Numbered from the stretch's first letter, positions 1-7,575 are shown. The stretch is 31,890 nt of DNA from Bacillota bacterium (GCA_023396215.1 JAEWWW010000040.1:1-31890); one strand, 5' to 3'. Notes: generated by a model from the sequence alone, not told the origin. Numbers and translations: made by a program.

Positions 1-235
1 CGGCATTACCATGGTGTTCATCCCTTCGATATCCACCTTTGTCATCTCCCGGATGTTGGGCGGCGGCTCCACCATGCTCATCGGCGACCTGATAGAGCTT
101 CAGTTCCTGGGCAACGCCTACAACCCCAATCTGGGTGCGGCAATCTCGCTGGTGCTGATGGCAATTATCCTGATATGCATGGCCATGATGAATATGTTCG
201 ACGACTCTGAGGATAAGGAGGCGATGCTGCTGTGA
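1..235 (+). CDS. potB: Spermidine/putrescine ABC transporter permease PotB, C-terminal part
   Basis: The reading frame is open from the first bases and ends at 235, so the 5' end lies outside the window. What remains is the last membrane part of an ABC importer permease: a hydrophobic stretch ending in an acidic tail (DDSEDKEAMLL). A GGGSTMLIGDLIELQFL segment of this kind is typical of the loop before the last helix in PotB proteins. The stop overlaps the start of the next permease by 4 bases, and a PotD-type binding protein follows, which fixes the role: one of two inner-membrane permeases of a polyamine importer. The ATPase PotA probably lies just upstream, outside the window. Confidence 0.9.
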   Translation, partial: GITMVFIPSISTFVISRMLGGGSTMLIGDLIELQFLGNAYNPNLGAAISLVLMAIILICMAMMNMFDDSEDKEAMLL

Positions 236-1041
236 AATGGCTGTCACGCTCCTATACCGGGGTGGTTATGGCTTTCCTTTACGCGCCGATACTGGTGCTC
301 ATCGCCTACTCTTTTAACGCCAACAAAAGCCGCGGTATCTGGACAGGGTTCACCCTGAACTGGTACAAAGAGCTGATGGGCAACTCGCTGATTATCCAGT
401 CGCTGATAAACACCCTGATTATCGCGGTGATTTCGGCGGTGCTGGCTACGCTGCTGGGCACTATGGCGGCGCTGGGCATCCACAGCATGCGGGGGGCTTC
501 GCGCTCGCTGATTATGAATATCACCTACCTGCCGGTCATCAACCCCGAAATCGTCACCGGCGTTTCGCTGATGCTGCTTTTTGTGCTGTTCCGGCTGGAG
601 TTTGGGTTTATCACCCTGATACTGGCCCATATTACCTTTAACGTGCCTTATGTTATCCTGAATGTAATGCCCAAGCTGCGGCAGATGGATAAATATGTGT
701 ACGAGGCCGCCCTCGATTTGGGGTGCAGCCCGATGCAGGCATTTTTCAAGGTGATTATCCCCGAGATTGCCCCCGGCGTCATTACCGGGCTGCTGATGTC
801 CTTCACCTTCTCGCTGGATGATTTCATCATCAGCTACTTTGTCAGCGGCACCACCTCGCAGACGCTGCCCATTACCATCTACTCGATGACCCGCAAAAAG
901 GTCAGCCCCGAAATCAACGCGCTTTCCACCATCATCTTTGTGATTGTGCTGGTGGTACTGATTATCGTAAACATCAATGATGCAAGAATAGAAAACCGAA
1001 ACAAAAGAAAGGTTGGTGATAGCTTTGAAAAGAAGTTTTAG
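232..1041 (+). CDS. potC: Spermidine/putrescine ABC transporter permease PotC
   Basis: This 269-residue protein is a full-length polyamine importer permease. It has about six membrane helices, with the first at residues 8-28. The cytoplasmic EAA loop that docks on the ATPase is clear (YEAALDLGCSPMQAFFKVIIP, then APGVITG), and the following SFTFSLDDFIISYFVSG is a hallmark of PotC. The ATG overlaps the end of potB (ATGA-like coupling), and potD overlaps its 3' end, so potB-C-D are translated as one operon. It would pair with PotB to form the membrane channel for spermidine/putrescine uptake. The family call is firm; the exact polyamine cannot be read from sequence. Confidence 0.95.
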   Translation: MKWLSRSYTGVVMAFLYAPILVLIAYSFNANKSRGIWTGFTLNWYKELMGNSLIIQSLINTLIIAVISAVLATLLGTMAALGIHSMRGASRSLIMNITYLPVINPEIVTGVSLMLLFVLFRLEFGFITLILAHITFNVPYVILNVMPKLRQMDKYVYEAALDLGCSPMQAFFKVIIPEIAPGVITGLLMSFTFSLDDFIISYFVSGTTSQTLPITIYSMTRKKVSPEINALSTIIFVIVLVVLIIVNINDARIENRNKRKVGDSFEKKF

Positions 1042-2242
1042 CCTGTTTTTGGCGGTACTGATGCTGGCCTCGCTGGCACTGGGCATTACCGCATCGGCTG
1101 TGGTAGAGGTGGAGGACGCTGATTACTACGCCAAGTATAAAGATGCCGGAATATCAATAAACGTATACAACTGGGGCGAGTATATCTCGGACGGCAGCGA
1201 CGACTCCCTCGATGTGAACGCCGCATTTGAGGAGCTGACCGGTATCACCGTGCATTACAGCACCTTTGCCACCAACGAGGAGCTGTATGCCAAGCTGAAA
1301 AGCGGCGGTACCAGCTACGACGTCATCATCCCCTCAGACTACATGATCACCCGTATGATCAACGAGGGCATGCTGGAAAAGCTGGATTATGCCAACATCC
1401 CCGCCGCAAAAAACATTGCCGACAACTTTCAGAGCAACCAGTTTGACCCCGGGGCCGCTTACAGCGTGCCCTACACCTGGGGCACCGTGGGCATCGTCTA
1501 TAACACCGATATGGTCACCGACCCGGTGGATAGCTGGAACATCCTCTGGGACGAGAAATACAGCGGCAATATCCTGATGTTCGGTAACCCCCGCGACGCC
1601 TTTGGCCTTGCGCTGCTCCGCCTGGGCTACTCGATTAACACCGAGGACGAGGCCCAGCTGCGGCAGGCCGCCGATGAGCTGAAAAAGCAGAAGCCGCTGG
1701 TGCAGGCATATGTCATGGATGAAATCTTTGACAAGATGCAGGGCAACGAGGCCGCGCTGGCCCCCTACTATGCCGGCGACGCCTACACCATGATTGCTGA
1801 AAACGACCGACTCGCCTTTGCCATTCCCAAGGAGGGCACCAACGTCTTTATCGACGCCCTGTGCATCCCCAAGGGCAGCCAGCAAAAAGAAGCCGCCGAG
1901 ATGTATATCAACTTTATGTGCGAGGCCGAGGTTGCCGCCGCCAACATCGAGTATATCGGCTACTCCTCCCCCAACGCAGCCGCCCTCGAGCTGCTGGATG
2001 AAGAGATCCTCAGCAGCCCCATCATCTACCCTGCCGACGAGATTATCGACAAAGCCGAGGAGTTTGTTCACCTCTCAGACCAGACCAACAAGCTGCTGGA
2101 CGCTCTGTGGACAGAAATCCGCACCAACGACAACAACTTTTTGAACTGGGCTATGCCGCTGGTTCTGATTGTCGCCATTGCCGCAGCCTTTGTCATTATC
2201 AGCCTGCGCAAGCGCCGCAAAAAAAGACAGCAGCTCTATTAA
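1025..2242 (+). CDS. potD: Polyamine-binding protein PotD with C-terminal membrane anchor
   Basis: This is an extracytoplasmic polyamine-binding protein of about 405 residues. I prefer the TTG at 1025 (MKRSFSLFLAVLMLASLALG): it gives a compact signal peptide and an AAAGAAAGG site lies 12 bases upstream. TTG 1013 and GTG 1016 are in frame but sit too close to that site. The mature part opens with the PotD-like INVYNWGEYI and contains TSYDVIIPSDYM and YSVPYTWGTVGIVYNTD, typical of the family. Unusually there is no lipobox cysteine. Instead the protein ends in a hydrophobic helix (about WAMPLVLIVAIAAAFVIISL) followed by the basic tail RKRRKKRQQLY, so it is probably anchored at its C terminus. 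It overlaps potC by 17 bases and is followed by a strong terminator. Confidence 0.93.
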   Translation: MKRSFSLFLAVLMLASLALGITASAVVEVEDADYYAKYKDAGISINVYNWGEYISDGSDDSLDVNAAFEELTGITVHYSTFATNEELYAKLKSGGTSYDVIIPSDYMITRMINEGMLEKLDYANIPAAKNIADNFQSNQFDPGAAYSVPYTWGTVGIVYNTDMVTDPVDSWNILWDEKYSGNILMFGNPRDAFGLALLRLGYSINTEDEAQLRQAADELKKQKPLVQAYVMDEIFDKMQGNEAALAPYYAGDAYTMIAENDRLAFAIPKEGTNVFIDALCIPKGSQQKEAAEMYINFMCEAEVAAANIEYIGYSSPNAAALELLDEEILSSPIIYPADEIIDKAEEFVHLSDQTNKLLDALWTEIRTNDNNFLNWAMPLVLIVAIAAAFVIISLRKRRKKRQQLY

Positions 2243-2255
2243 ACAAAGCATCAAG

Positions 2256-2296
2256 ACCGGCCGCGGATTGGGTTCCCCCTCCGGCGGCCGGTTTTT
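2256..2296 (+). terminator. Intrinsic terminator of the pot operon
   Basis: A perfect 9-bp stem, ACCGGCCGC (2256-2264) with GCGGCCGGT (2284-2292), runs straight into a T tract (2292-2296). It lies 14 bases after the potD stop. Confidence 0.88.
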
Positions 2297-2375
2297 CCAT
2301 GCGGGGGTTGTGCCAGCCCGTTTTGGGCAGGCCGCCCACCCCTTTGCAGCATGCGTGACAGGAGATTGAACCGAC

Positions 2376-2963
2376 ATGGAAGAGAAATATTATGAAGCGC
2401 AGACCTTTGAGAACCTGAAGTTCCATGGAGAAACCTTTGAGGGGTACAAGCTGGTGGATTGCAGCTTTATAGGCTGCAGCTTTGAGGATTGCAGGCTTGT
2501 CCGCTCGTTGGTATCCGGCTGCACCTTTGATAAATGCGCCGTCACCAACCTTAAGGCGGAGGGGTATGCCCAGATACAGTACGCGGAGTTTGCCAACTGC
2601 CGGCTGGTGGGCATCAATTGGCAGCAGCTTTTGCCCAGCGGCAGGTTTGGTGAGCCTATCCGCAAGCTGCAGGGGTGCAGCCTGAAGTACAACACCTTTG
2701 CGGAGATGGATTTTAAAAAGTTTGATTTTTCAGATAACGAGGTTTCGGCGTCTATCTTTGCCCAGTGCCAGCTTGCGGAGAGCAAATTCAGGCAGTGCAG
2801 GCTGGAAAAGACCGAGTTTTTTCAGTGCGACCTGCAAAACGCCGATTTCAGGGATGCCTCGGGCTATCAGGTTGATATTATGTCCTGCAAGGTGCGCGGG
2901 GCCAGATTTTCCTTCCCGGAGGCCATGAACCTTCTGGGAGGCTTGGGGATTAAGATTGACTGA
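2376..2963 (+). CDS. Pentapeptide-repeat protein
   Basis: This 195-residue protein is built of tandem A(D/N)LXX-like pentapeptides: FENLKFHGETF, CSFIGCSFEDCRL, ADFRDAS and similar. Such repeats fold into a right-handed square beta-helix. A non-repeat insertion at about residues 83-105 (WQQLLPSGRFGEPIRKLQGC) splits the helix, an arrangement also seen in Qnr/MfpA-like proteins that mimic DNA and protect gyrase. Many of the repeats carry Cys at a regular position. There is no signal peptide, so it is probably cytoplasmic. The ATG at 2376 has AGGAG 11 bases upstream. It stands alone between two terminators. A topoisomerase-protection role is only a possibility; the fold is well supported, the function is not. 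Confidence 0.88.
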   Translation: MEEKYYEAQTFENLKFHGETFEGYKLVDCSFIGCSFEDCRLVRSLVSGCTFDKCAVTNLKAEGYAQIQYAEFANCRLVGINWQQLLPSGRFGEPIRKLQGCSLKYNTFAEMDFKKFDFSDNEVSASIFAQCQLAESKFRQCRLEKTEFFQCDLQNADFRDASGYQVDIMSCKVRGARFSFPEAMNLLGGLGIKID

Positions 2964-2976
2964 CCGTACAATATGA

Positions 2977-3020
2977 AGCCTGCCGCTAACCGGGATTATC
3001 CGGTGGGTGGCAGGCTGTTT
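2977..3020 (+). terminator. Hairpin terminator after the pentapeptide-repeat gene
   Basis: Outer stem AGCCTGCC (2977-2984) with GGCAGGCT (3009-3016), inner stem ACCGG (2989-2993) with CCGGT (3000-3004), then a short T-rich tract (TGTTTGCTCTGTTT). It starts 14 bases after the stop. Confidence 0.75.
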
Positions 3021-3089
3021 GCTCTGTTTGGCTGATGCACTCCGGCCTTCCACCAATCCCTCCAAGGAGAGAAATAAAGAGGGCCACCT

Positions 3090-3159
3090 GTAGGGGCGGA
3101 TATCATCCGCCCGCTACCTCTCCACACGAACTTCGCGGGCGGCTAATAGCCGCCCCTAC
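3090..3159. repeat. 70-bp dispersed palindromic element, copy 1
   Basis: The ends are inverted repeats: GTAGGGGCGG (3090-3099) and CCGCCCCTAC (3150-3159). Inside are two smaller hairpins, GGCGGAT-ATC-ATCCGCC near the left end and GGGCGGCTAATAGCCGCCC near the right. A second copy of the same 70-bp length, with a different centre, lies at 18290-18359. Confidence 0.8.
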
Positions 3160-3230
3160 GTCGTTGTACCCAATGCCGCGGGGCCAATGCCCACACCGCC
3201 CCCTGCAACCGCAGCCGCAGGGAGATACCG

Positions 3231-3280
3231 TAGGGGCCGATGCTCCCTGTCGGGGGTTCGCTATCGCCGTCGGCCCCTTA
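3231..3280. repeat. Shorter relative of the 70-bp palindromic element
   Basis: TAGGGGCCGA (3231-3240) pairs with TCGGCCCCTTA (3270-3280). The terminal TAGGGGC resembles the 70-bp element, but the interior differs. Confidence 0.6.
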
Positions 3281-3411
3281 AGACCACCCCGGCACCTGCG
3301 GGCATCTTTTTCTGCGAAAAAGGACGCAAAGCGCCTCACGGGCGGGACTAAGTCCTCCTGTATCCCCCCAAGCCTCCGGCAGGGGTTGGACAGGATTACA
3401 CCCACCCCCTA

Positions 3412-3492
3412 GCCCCCTCCCATTGCCGACAATGCGAGAGCGGTATTTCGCCATAATGGGAGGGGGCATAGACCGGGGGCCTGCGGCCCCCG
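3412..3492. repeat. Two perfect GC-rich inverted repeats
   Basis: GCCCCCTCCCATT (3412-3424) is perfectly complementary to AATGGGAGGGGGC (3455-3467), with a 30-base spacer. It is followed at once by CGGGGGCC (3474-3481), loop TGC, GGCCCCCG (3485-3492). Confidence 0.8.
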
Positions 3493-3556
3493 TCCCCCCC
3501 GCATCCCACGCCCACCATAGGATACCCAACATACTCCCGCCTGCACGAAGAAACGC

Positions 3557-3580
3557 GGGGGGGGGGGGGCGCAGCCCCCC
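3557..3580. repeat. G13 homopolymer with C-rich hairpin partner
   Basis: Thirteen consecutive G (3557-3569) lead into a hairpin, GGGGGGC (3564-3570), loop GCA, GCCCCCC (3574-3580), then TAATATTTTCCCCC. A run of this length is unstable in replication and sequencing, so its exact count is doubtful. Confidence 0.8.
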
Positions 3581-3719
3581 GTAATATTTTCCCCCTTTCG
3601 CGTCCGGAGAGCTATTTGTTCCATCAACCTTTAAGCGCGAGAGGGGGGCAGGGGGGTGAGCAGTAGGCCTTGGGTTCCCGCGCACCTCCGCCGCAGGCAA
3701 CGCACCTCCGGGGAGGAGG

Positions 3720-3779
3720 ATAGGGGCCGCCTTTTCCCCCTCTGCACGAACTTCGCGGGCGGCTAATAGCCCCCCCTAC
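3720..3779. repeat. Degenerate copy of the 70-bp element
   Basis: It begins with ATAGGGGCCGCC and ends with CACGAACTTCGCGGGCGGC then TAATAGCCCCCCCTACG, which matches the right half of the element at 3090-3159. Similarity continues into the flank (ACGTTGTTGCAC here, ACGTCGTTGTAC at copy 1). It is about 10 bp shorter than the full copy. Confidence 0.65.
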
Positions 3780-3871
3780 GTTGTTGCACATGCCGCAAAG
3801 TCGGTGTCCAAACCACCCCCGCACCTGCGGGTGCCACCCCTCCAAGGGGGGGTGCCCGTCTCCTATAACCC

Positions 3872-3895
3872 GTAGGGGCGGATATCATCCGCTCG
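3872..3895. repeat. Left-end fragment of the 70-bp element
   Basis: GTAGGGGCGGATATCATCCG, followed by CTCG, matches the left hairpin of the element at 3090 almost base for base. The right half is missing here. Confidence 0.65.
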
Positions 3896-3947
3896 CCCTC
3901 GGCACCTACCCGCTACATGGGTGGCTGGCAGCTGCCCTACCACCCTA

Positions 3948-4247
3948 TTACAATAAATAGTTGTTATCCTTATCTGCCACCTGCAAAGCAACCAGCTTAT
4001 AGGTTGCGAAACCTCCAGTAACCAGCGGTTCCACCTTGCAAATGGCCTCGGCCTCTTCGCGGCTTTCTGTTTTGAGAATGTACATCCCCGCCATGCCGGG
4101 ATACCCCTTGAACACCCCGCAGAGCTCCAGCTTTCCGGCGTCATCCAGCTCTTTAATATTCTCAACATGCCTTTTAATGACCTCTTTGGTAACCCTGTTG
4201 CAGGTTTTGGTTTTTTCAATCATCATCACATAGAGCCACTTTTCCAT
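3948..4247 (-). CDS. YCII-related small protein
   Basis: This 99-residue protein begins MEKWLYVMMIEKTK and has the plan of the YCII/YciI family: a ferredoxin-like alpha/beta fold with an N-terminal strand, a helix (EVIKRHVENIKELDDAGKL), the turn LCGVFKGYPGMAGMYILKT, then a helix with EEAEAICKVEP. The end VTGGFATYKLVALQV also fits. The ATG at 4247 is preferred to the one at 4271 because GGAG stands 8 bases before it and family members begin here. Such proteins are cytoplasmic dimers, mostly of unknown reaction. It appears to be a single-gene unit between the repeat mosaic and a hairpin-rich gap. The family call is moderate. Confidence 0.7.
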   Translation of the reverse strand: MEKWLYVMMIEKTKTCNRVTKEVIKRHVENIKELDDAGKLELCGVFKGYPGMAGMYILKTESREEAEAICKVEPLVTGGFATYKLVALQVADKDNNYLL

Positions 4248-4317
4248 ACCTTCATCTCCATTCAAATACAATCGTTCTCGTTTATCCGTTATCCGGAAGC
4301 TAAATCAAATTATACAA

Positions 4318-4340
4318 CCACTCGCCTAGCGAGTGGTTTT
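4318..4340 (+). terminator. Terminator-like hairpin with no obvious gene
   Basis: CCACTCGC (4318-4325), loop CTA, GCGAGTGG (4329-4336), then TTTT. The upstream YCII gene runs the other way, so the transcript it would end is unknown. Confidence 0.65.
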
Positions 4341-4550
4341 ACTATACCAAAAGACCAAACCTCTTGGCTTGGCCCACGGGAAACAATACCCCTCCTTCCG
4401 TATGCAGTTTTATATAGAAACACCGCCCATAGTCTCACTCGAGCGGTGTCTATGCTCAAAATTAGATTTTTGATGGAAATACCACTTGCCGATTGCCTGT
4501 AAACCATTGATATTACTGGGTTTATCCAAACCCTATAATTTCACTCCGAC

Positions 4551-4590
4551 CAAACAAAAAGGTCAGTCGAAAGACTGGCCTTTTTGTTTG
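4551..4590. terminator. Bidirectional terminator, 18-bp stem with GAAA loop
   Basis: CAAACAAAAAGGTCAGTC (4551-4568), loop GAAA, GACTGGCCTTTTTGTTTG (4573-4590). There is a single mismatch (G-U in RNA). The A-rich left and T-rich right arms make it work on both strands. Confidence 0.85.
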
Positions 4591-4792
4591 CTCCGCCACC
4601 TGCGGGCGGGTTATCCGATGAATTCTAGTGTGGTAAGAGGGGGAAGTATCTGCAAAAATCTTTTTCCCATGATGATTACAAAGGGACGGTCGATTATTAT
4701 CGGCGGTCTTTTGCTTTGATAAGGACATTGACTATGAGAAGGCTTCAGGGGTATACTGCCCTGACAATCAAAGCACCGGGCTATATCAATCG

Positions 4793-4817
4793 AAAAGAGT
4801 GCTGCACAACACAGCAC
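4793..4817 (-). terminator. Terminator of the exporter operon
   Basis: On the minus strand GTGCTG (4817-4812) pairs with CAGCAC (4804-4799), followed by TCTTTTCG. It lies 22 bases past the ATPase stop. Confidence 0.78.
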
Positions 4818-4838
4818 CCTTCGCTTGTTTTTGAATGT

Positions 4839-5519
4839 CTAAGTCCCATGCTCGGAAAGCTCACCATCCACAATGTGGATGACCCGTTGGGCATAGGACG
4901 CCACCTGCTTATCGTGGGTAATCACGATGAGCGTATGCCCCATAGTACCTAACCGGGAGAACACCTCCATAACCTCTTTACCGGTGGCGGAATCAAGAGC
5001 TCCCGTAGGCTCGTCTGCCAACAGCAGGCTCGGGTTGCCCGCCAGCGCCCTTGCGATGGCAACCCGCTGCTGCTGGCCGCCCGAAAGCTCTGCGGGTTTG
5101 TGGCGCAGCCGCTCCCCCAGACCCAGCAGCTCCGCCTTCTCAACGCAGAGCGGTTCCGCCTGCTTTTTGGTCATGCCCCGGATGAGCATGGGCATCATAA
5201 TATTTTGCATCACCGTATATTTGGGCAGAAGCTGATACTTCTGAAACACAAATCCAATCTGGCGGTTGCGTACCCCCGCCAGGGCGTTGTCGGTGCAGCT
5301 GTGAACGGCCAAACCGTCCAGATAATACTCCCCGTCGTCCACAGTGTCCATGCAGCCGATGATATTCATGAGGGTGGATTTACCCGAGCCGGAGGGGCCA
5401 AGGATGGCGAGAAACTCTCCCTTTTTCACACTGAGGCAAATATCCTTAAGAACATGCAGGCGTTCCTGCCCCATGCGGTAGAATTTATTGATATTCTTTA
5501 GTTCAATGGTGTTTTCCAC
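4839..5519 (-). CDS. MacB/LolD-type ABC transporter ATPase
   Basis: This 226-residue cytoplasmic ATPase energises the exporter encoded upstream. All motifs are intact: Walker A GPSGSGKST (41-49), Q-loop FQKYQLLP (92-99), signature LSGGQQQ (145-151), Walker B LLLADE (165-170) followed by PTGALD, and switch His in ITHD (202). PTGALD after Walker B is characteristic of the LolD/MacB/YknY group. The start is GTG at 5519 with GGGAGG 5 bases upstream. It is last in a four-gene minus-strand unit (adaptor, permease, lipoprotein, ATPase) and is followed by a terminator. The closest described systems are MacAB and the Bacillus YknXYZ peptide-protection exporter; the substrate is not evident. Confidence 0.93.
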   Translation of the reverse strand: MENTIELKNINKFYRMGQERLHVLKDICLSVKKGEFLAILGPSGSGKSTLMNIIGCMDTVDDGEYYLDGLAVHSCTDNALAGVRNRQIGFVFQKYQLLPKYTVMQNIMMPMLIRGMTKKQAEPLCVEKAELLGLGERLRHKPAELSGGQQQRVAIARALAGNPSLLLADEPTGALDSATGKEVMEVFSRLGTMGHTLIVITHDKQVASYAQRVIHIVDGELSEHGT

Positions 5520-5570
5520 AATGACCTCCCCTGGCTTTTCATCGAAAAATCCCTTTTATTAAGGTGAAGC

Positions 5571-6197
5571 TTATGAACCGGCTGCCTGCATCACATAGAT
5601 GGATTCAATGTACTCCTCCCCTGCCTCATTTTCGGCATAGGAGACCATAATAATGTTGCCTTTGGCAATGCTGTTGAAGGTAAGGCTCCCGGCACTCTCC
5701 CGCCCCATTGCGGAGACAGGCGTGCCGACGGGAACAGTAACGGTCAGTGTCTCTCCGGTAGGCTTATACTCGGTGGACTGCCCTTCACCGGCGAAGCCGC
5801 CGCCAAAACCTCGAGGGACTTCTCCTTCCGGACGGCTGCCGCCATTGCCCCGCTGAGGACGGCTCTGGCCATCCGGCGCGTTGCCTCTGGATGCACCGCT
5901 GCCCGGCTGCGGGCCGTTTTCCGCATCTTCACTATCCAAAGCGGGCATCTCTCCCCGCTGCGCTTCCACCAGCTCCAGCTCCAGCTCATTGCCGCTGACG
6001 GCAGTCACCCGCCCTATCACCCGGCGGCCCCCGCCCTCCGGCCCGCCCGGGCCGCGCTGATTTCCGAAGCCGCCTTCCTGCCGGCCTGCTCTGTCGGGTT
6101 GCTGGGAGGATGACGTTTCCAGGGCCTCTTGAGGGCCTGCGCAGGAGCACAGCAGCGTTACCGCCAGAGATAGCAGCAAAGCGATTGTTTGTTTCAT
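5571..6197 (-). CDS. Gly/Pro-rich lipoprotein of the MacB-like exporter operon
   Basis: A 208-residue lipoprotein of unrecognised family. The start at 6197 is chosen over the in-frame ATG at 6251: GAAGGAG stands 8-9 bases upstream and it places a classic signal peptide first (MKQTIALLLSLAVTLLCSCAG, lipobox Cys near residue 20). Two low-complexity stretches rich in G, R, P and N flank a short strand-rich segment, RVIGRVTAVSGNELELELVE. A second folded part, ETLTVTVPVGTPVSAMGRE to IYVMQ, closes the protein. Both parts could be small beta domains. It lies between permease and ATPase genes, so it probably serves the exporter on the outer face of the membrane. Its Gly-rich stretches echo the Gly-rich insert in the neighbouring permease. 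Confidence 0.75.
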   Translation of the reverse strand: MKQTIALLLSLAVTLLCSCAGPQEALETSSSQQPDRAGRQEGGFGNQRGPGGPEGGGRRVIGRVTAVSGNELELELVEAQRGEMPALDSEDAENGPQPGSGASRGNAPDGQSRPQRGNGGSRPEGEVPRGFGGGFAGEGQSTEYKPTGETLTVTVPVGTPVSAMGRESAGSLTFNSIAKGNIIMVSYAENEAGEEYIESIYVMQAAGS

Positions 6198-6228
6198 AGG
6201 GCTTCTCTCCTTCTGTCGTTTATTCAGT

Positions 6229-7575
6229 TTATTCATAGTTAAGGGCTTCAATAGGCTTCAGGGAGGCTGCTTTTAAGGCGGGATAAAACCCAAAAACCGT
6301 TCCGGTAATGATGGCGAAGGCCAGCGCCAGCGTCCATCCCTCCACAGTCGGCTCGGCCCGCACCCCGGTATATTTCATCAGGGGCATAAGGAAGATGCTA
6401 GAGATTATCCCCATCACCCCCCCAAAGGTACTCATCAGGTTGGCTTCCAGCAAAAATTCAATGAGAATATCGGTTTTAGAGCAGCCAAGCGCTTTCAGAA
6501 TGCCGATTTCTCTCGTGCGCTCCTTAATCGATACAAACATCACATTCATTATGCCGATGCCACCCACGATAAAAACGATGCTCGCCACCGCAATGAGCAG
6601 CAGCGAAAGGGTGCTGGCGGATTTGGTCGCCGCCTCCATGCTTACCCCTGCGTCGGAAATGGTGTAGTTTACACCGGGGTGCAGTGCGGCGAGCACCGTA
6701 TGAATGTCCTCTATAACGCCCTCCACATATTTAACATCCTTTGCAACCACCGAAATAGAGGGGTTAATCCTGCTCCCCATGACGTATTTTTGGGCCGCGG
6801 TGTAAGGAATATAGATGGTGGTATCGGGGCTGAGCCCTGAGGCGACCGTTCCCATAGAATCCAACACGCCGATGACGGCATAGCTGCGCCCGTCAATAGA
6901 AATGGTATTGTCGTAAGCCTCCATAACACTGCCAAAGGTTTCTTCGGCAACTGTTCTGCCCAGAACCGCCACTTTATCGGCGTTTTGCAGGTTGTCTTCG
7001 GTAATAAACTCCCCCAGCAGCAGTTGCAGGTTGGTAATGCCTGCATAGGCCGGTTGAACCCCCGCCACTGTGGAGGTGGTTTCTTGCTCCAGAATGCCGC
7101 CGTTAATGGAATAGCTGCCGCTGGCCGTGATGGAAATGGAGGTAATATTGGGAACAAACAGCGCTATTTCTTCCACATCGTCTTCACCCAGATTGGCGCT
7201 GAACATGCTGTTGGCCGGGGCGTTGCCGCCCCTTGAGCCGGAAGCGTTTCTGCCGCCCGATCCCCCCATTGCTCCGCCAGCCCCGCCTGCTCCGCCAAAG
7301 CCGCCGCCGGAGGGTGCGCCCATGCCGCCAGAGCCTGCAAACCCCATTCCTCCCATCCCTCCTGTGACGAGGTTTGGCTGGTATTTTACCTCCACTGTGC
7401 CGGCGCTCAGGTTCTTGAATTGCTCCTGCACATCCTGTTTGCCGCCCTGCCCAATGGCGATAACCAGCACAATGGTGGCGGCGCCTACGATAATGCCCAG
7501 AGAGGTAAGCAGTACCTTAAATTTATTCTCCATGAGATTGACCCAAACCAGATTCAGAATCTCGCCCAGACGCAT
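6229..7575 (-). CDS. MacB-like ABC transporter permease (FtsX family)
   Basis: This 448-residue inner-membrane permease has the MacB plan: one helix near the N terminus (about 19-40, VLLTSLGIIVGAATIVLVIAIG), a large external MacB-PCD domain, and three C-terminal helices of the FtsX domain. MNVMFVSIKERTREIGILKALGCSKTDI is the standard cytoplasmic loop between helices 2 and 3, and it ends PIEALNYE as usual. A Gly/Ser/Ala-rich insert of about 45 residues (about 73-120) interrupts the external domain soon after the first helix. Its ATG overlaps the adaptor's TGA by one base (TGATG), so the two are translationally coupled. With the ATPase and adaptor it forms a tripartite-style exporter adapted to a single membrane. 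Confidence 0.93.
   Translation of the reverse strand: MRLGEILNLVWVNLMENKFKVLLTSLGIIVGAATIVLVIAIGQGGKQDVQEQFKNLSAGTVEVKYQPNLVTGGMGGMGFAGSGGMGAPSGGGFGGAGGAGGAMGGSGGRNASGSRGGNAPANSMFSANLGEDDVEEIALFVPNITSISITASGSYSINGGILEQETTSTVAGVQPAYAGITNLQLLLGEFITEDNLQNADKVAVLGRTVAEETFGSVMEAYDNTISIDGRSYAVIGVLDSMGTVASGLSPDTTIYIPYTAAQKYVMGSRINPSISVVAKDVKYVEGVIEDIHTVLAALHPGVNYTISDAGVSMEAATKSASTLSLLLIAVASIVFIVGGIGIMNVMFVSIKERTREIGILKALGCSKTDILIEFLLEANLMSTFGGVMGIISSIFLMPLMKYTGVRAEPTVEGWTLALAFAIITGTVFGFYPALKAASLKPIEALNYE

Larger units (their letters stand above)
3021..3947. repeat. Gene-free GC-rich repeat mosaic
   Basis: I see no credible gene in these 0.9 kb. Open frames here are rich in Pro, Arg and Gly, occur on both strands and lack ribosome sites. 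The region is made of palindromic modules: one complete 70-bp element (3090-3159), a shorter relative (3231-3280), perfect GC-rich inverted repeats (3412-3492), a run of 13 G (3557-3569), and partial copies at 3720-3779 and 3872-3895. Short motifs recur inside it, such as CACGAACTTCGCGGGCGGC (3125 and 3746), CACCTGCGGG (3293 and 3821) and CCCTCCAAGG. The last also recurs near 18438. This looks like accumulated dispersed repeats, not a decayed gene. Confidence 0.75.
4248..4838. other. Gene-free stretch with several hairpins
   Basis: No supported gene is visible in these 590 bases. The stretch holds a T-tailed hairpin at 4318-4340, an inverted repeat ACACCGC (4420-4426) with GCGGTGT (4443-4449), a long bidirectional terminator at 4551-4590, and the terminator of the exporter operon at 4793-4817. 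The first and third have T tails reading on the plus strand although no plus-strand gene is seen upstream of them. Confidence 0.6.

Noticed and set aside
244..1086. A 280-codon minus-strand frame opposite potC
   Set aside because: It is the antisense shadow of a clear permease gene, rich in His, Gln and Arg, without a ribosome site.
3035..3845. Several Pro/Arg/Gly-rich frames in the repeat mosaic
   Set aside because: They overlap on both strands, lack ribosome sites, and coincide with palindromic repeats and a G13 run.
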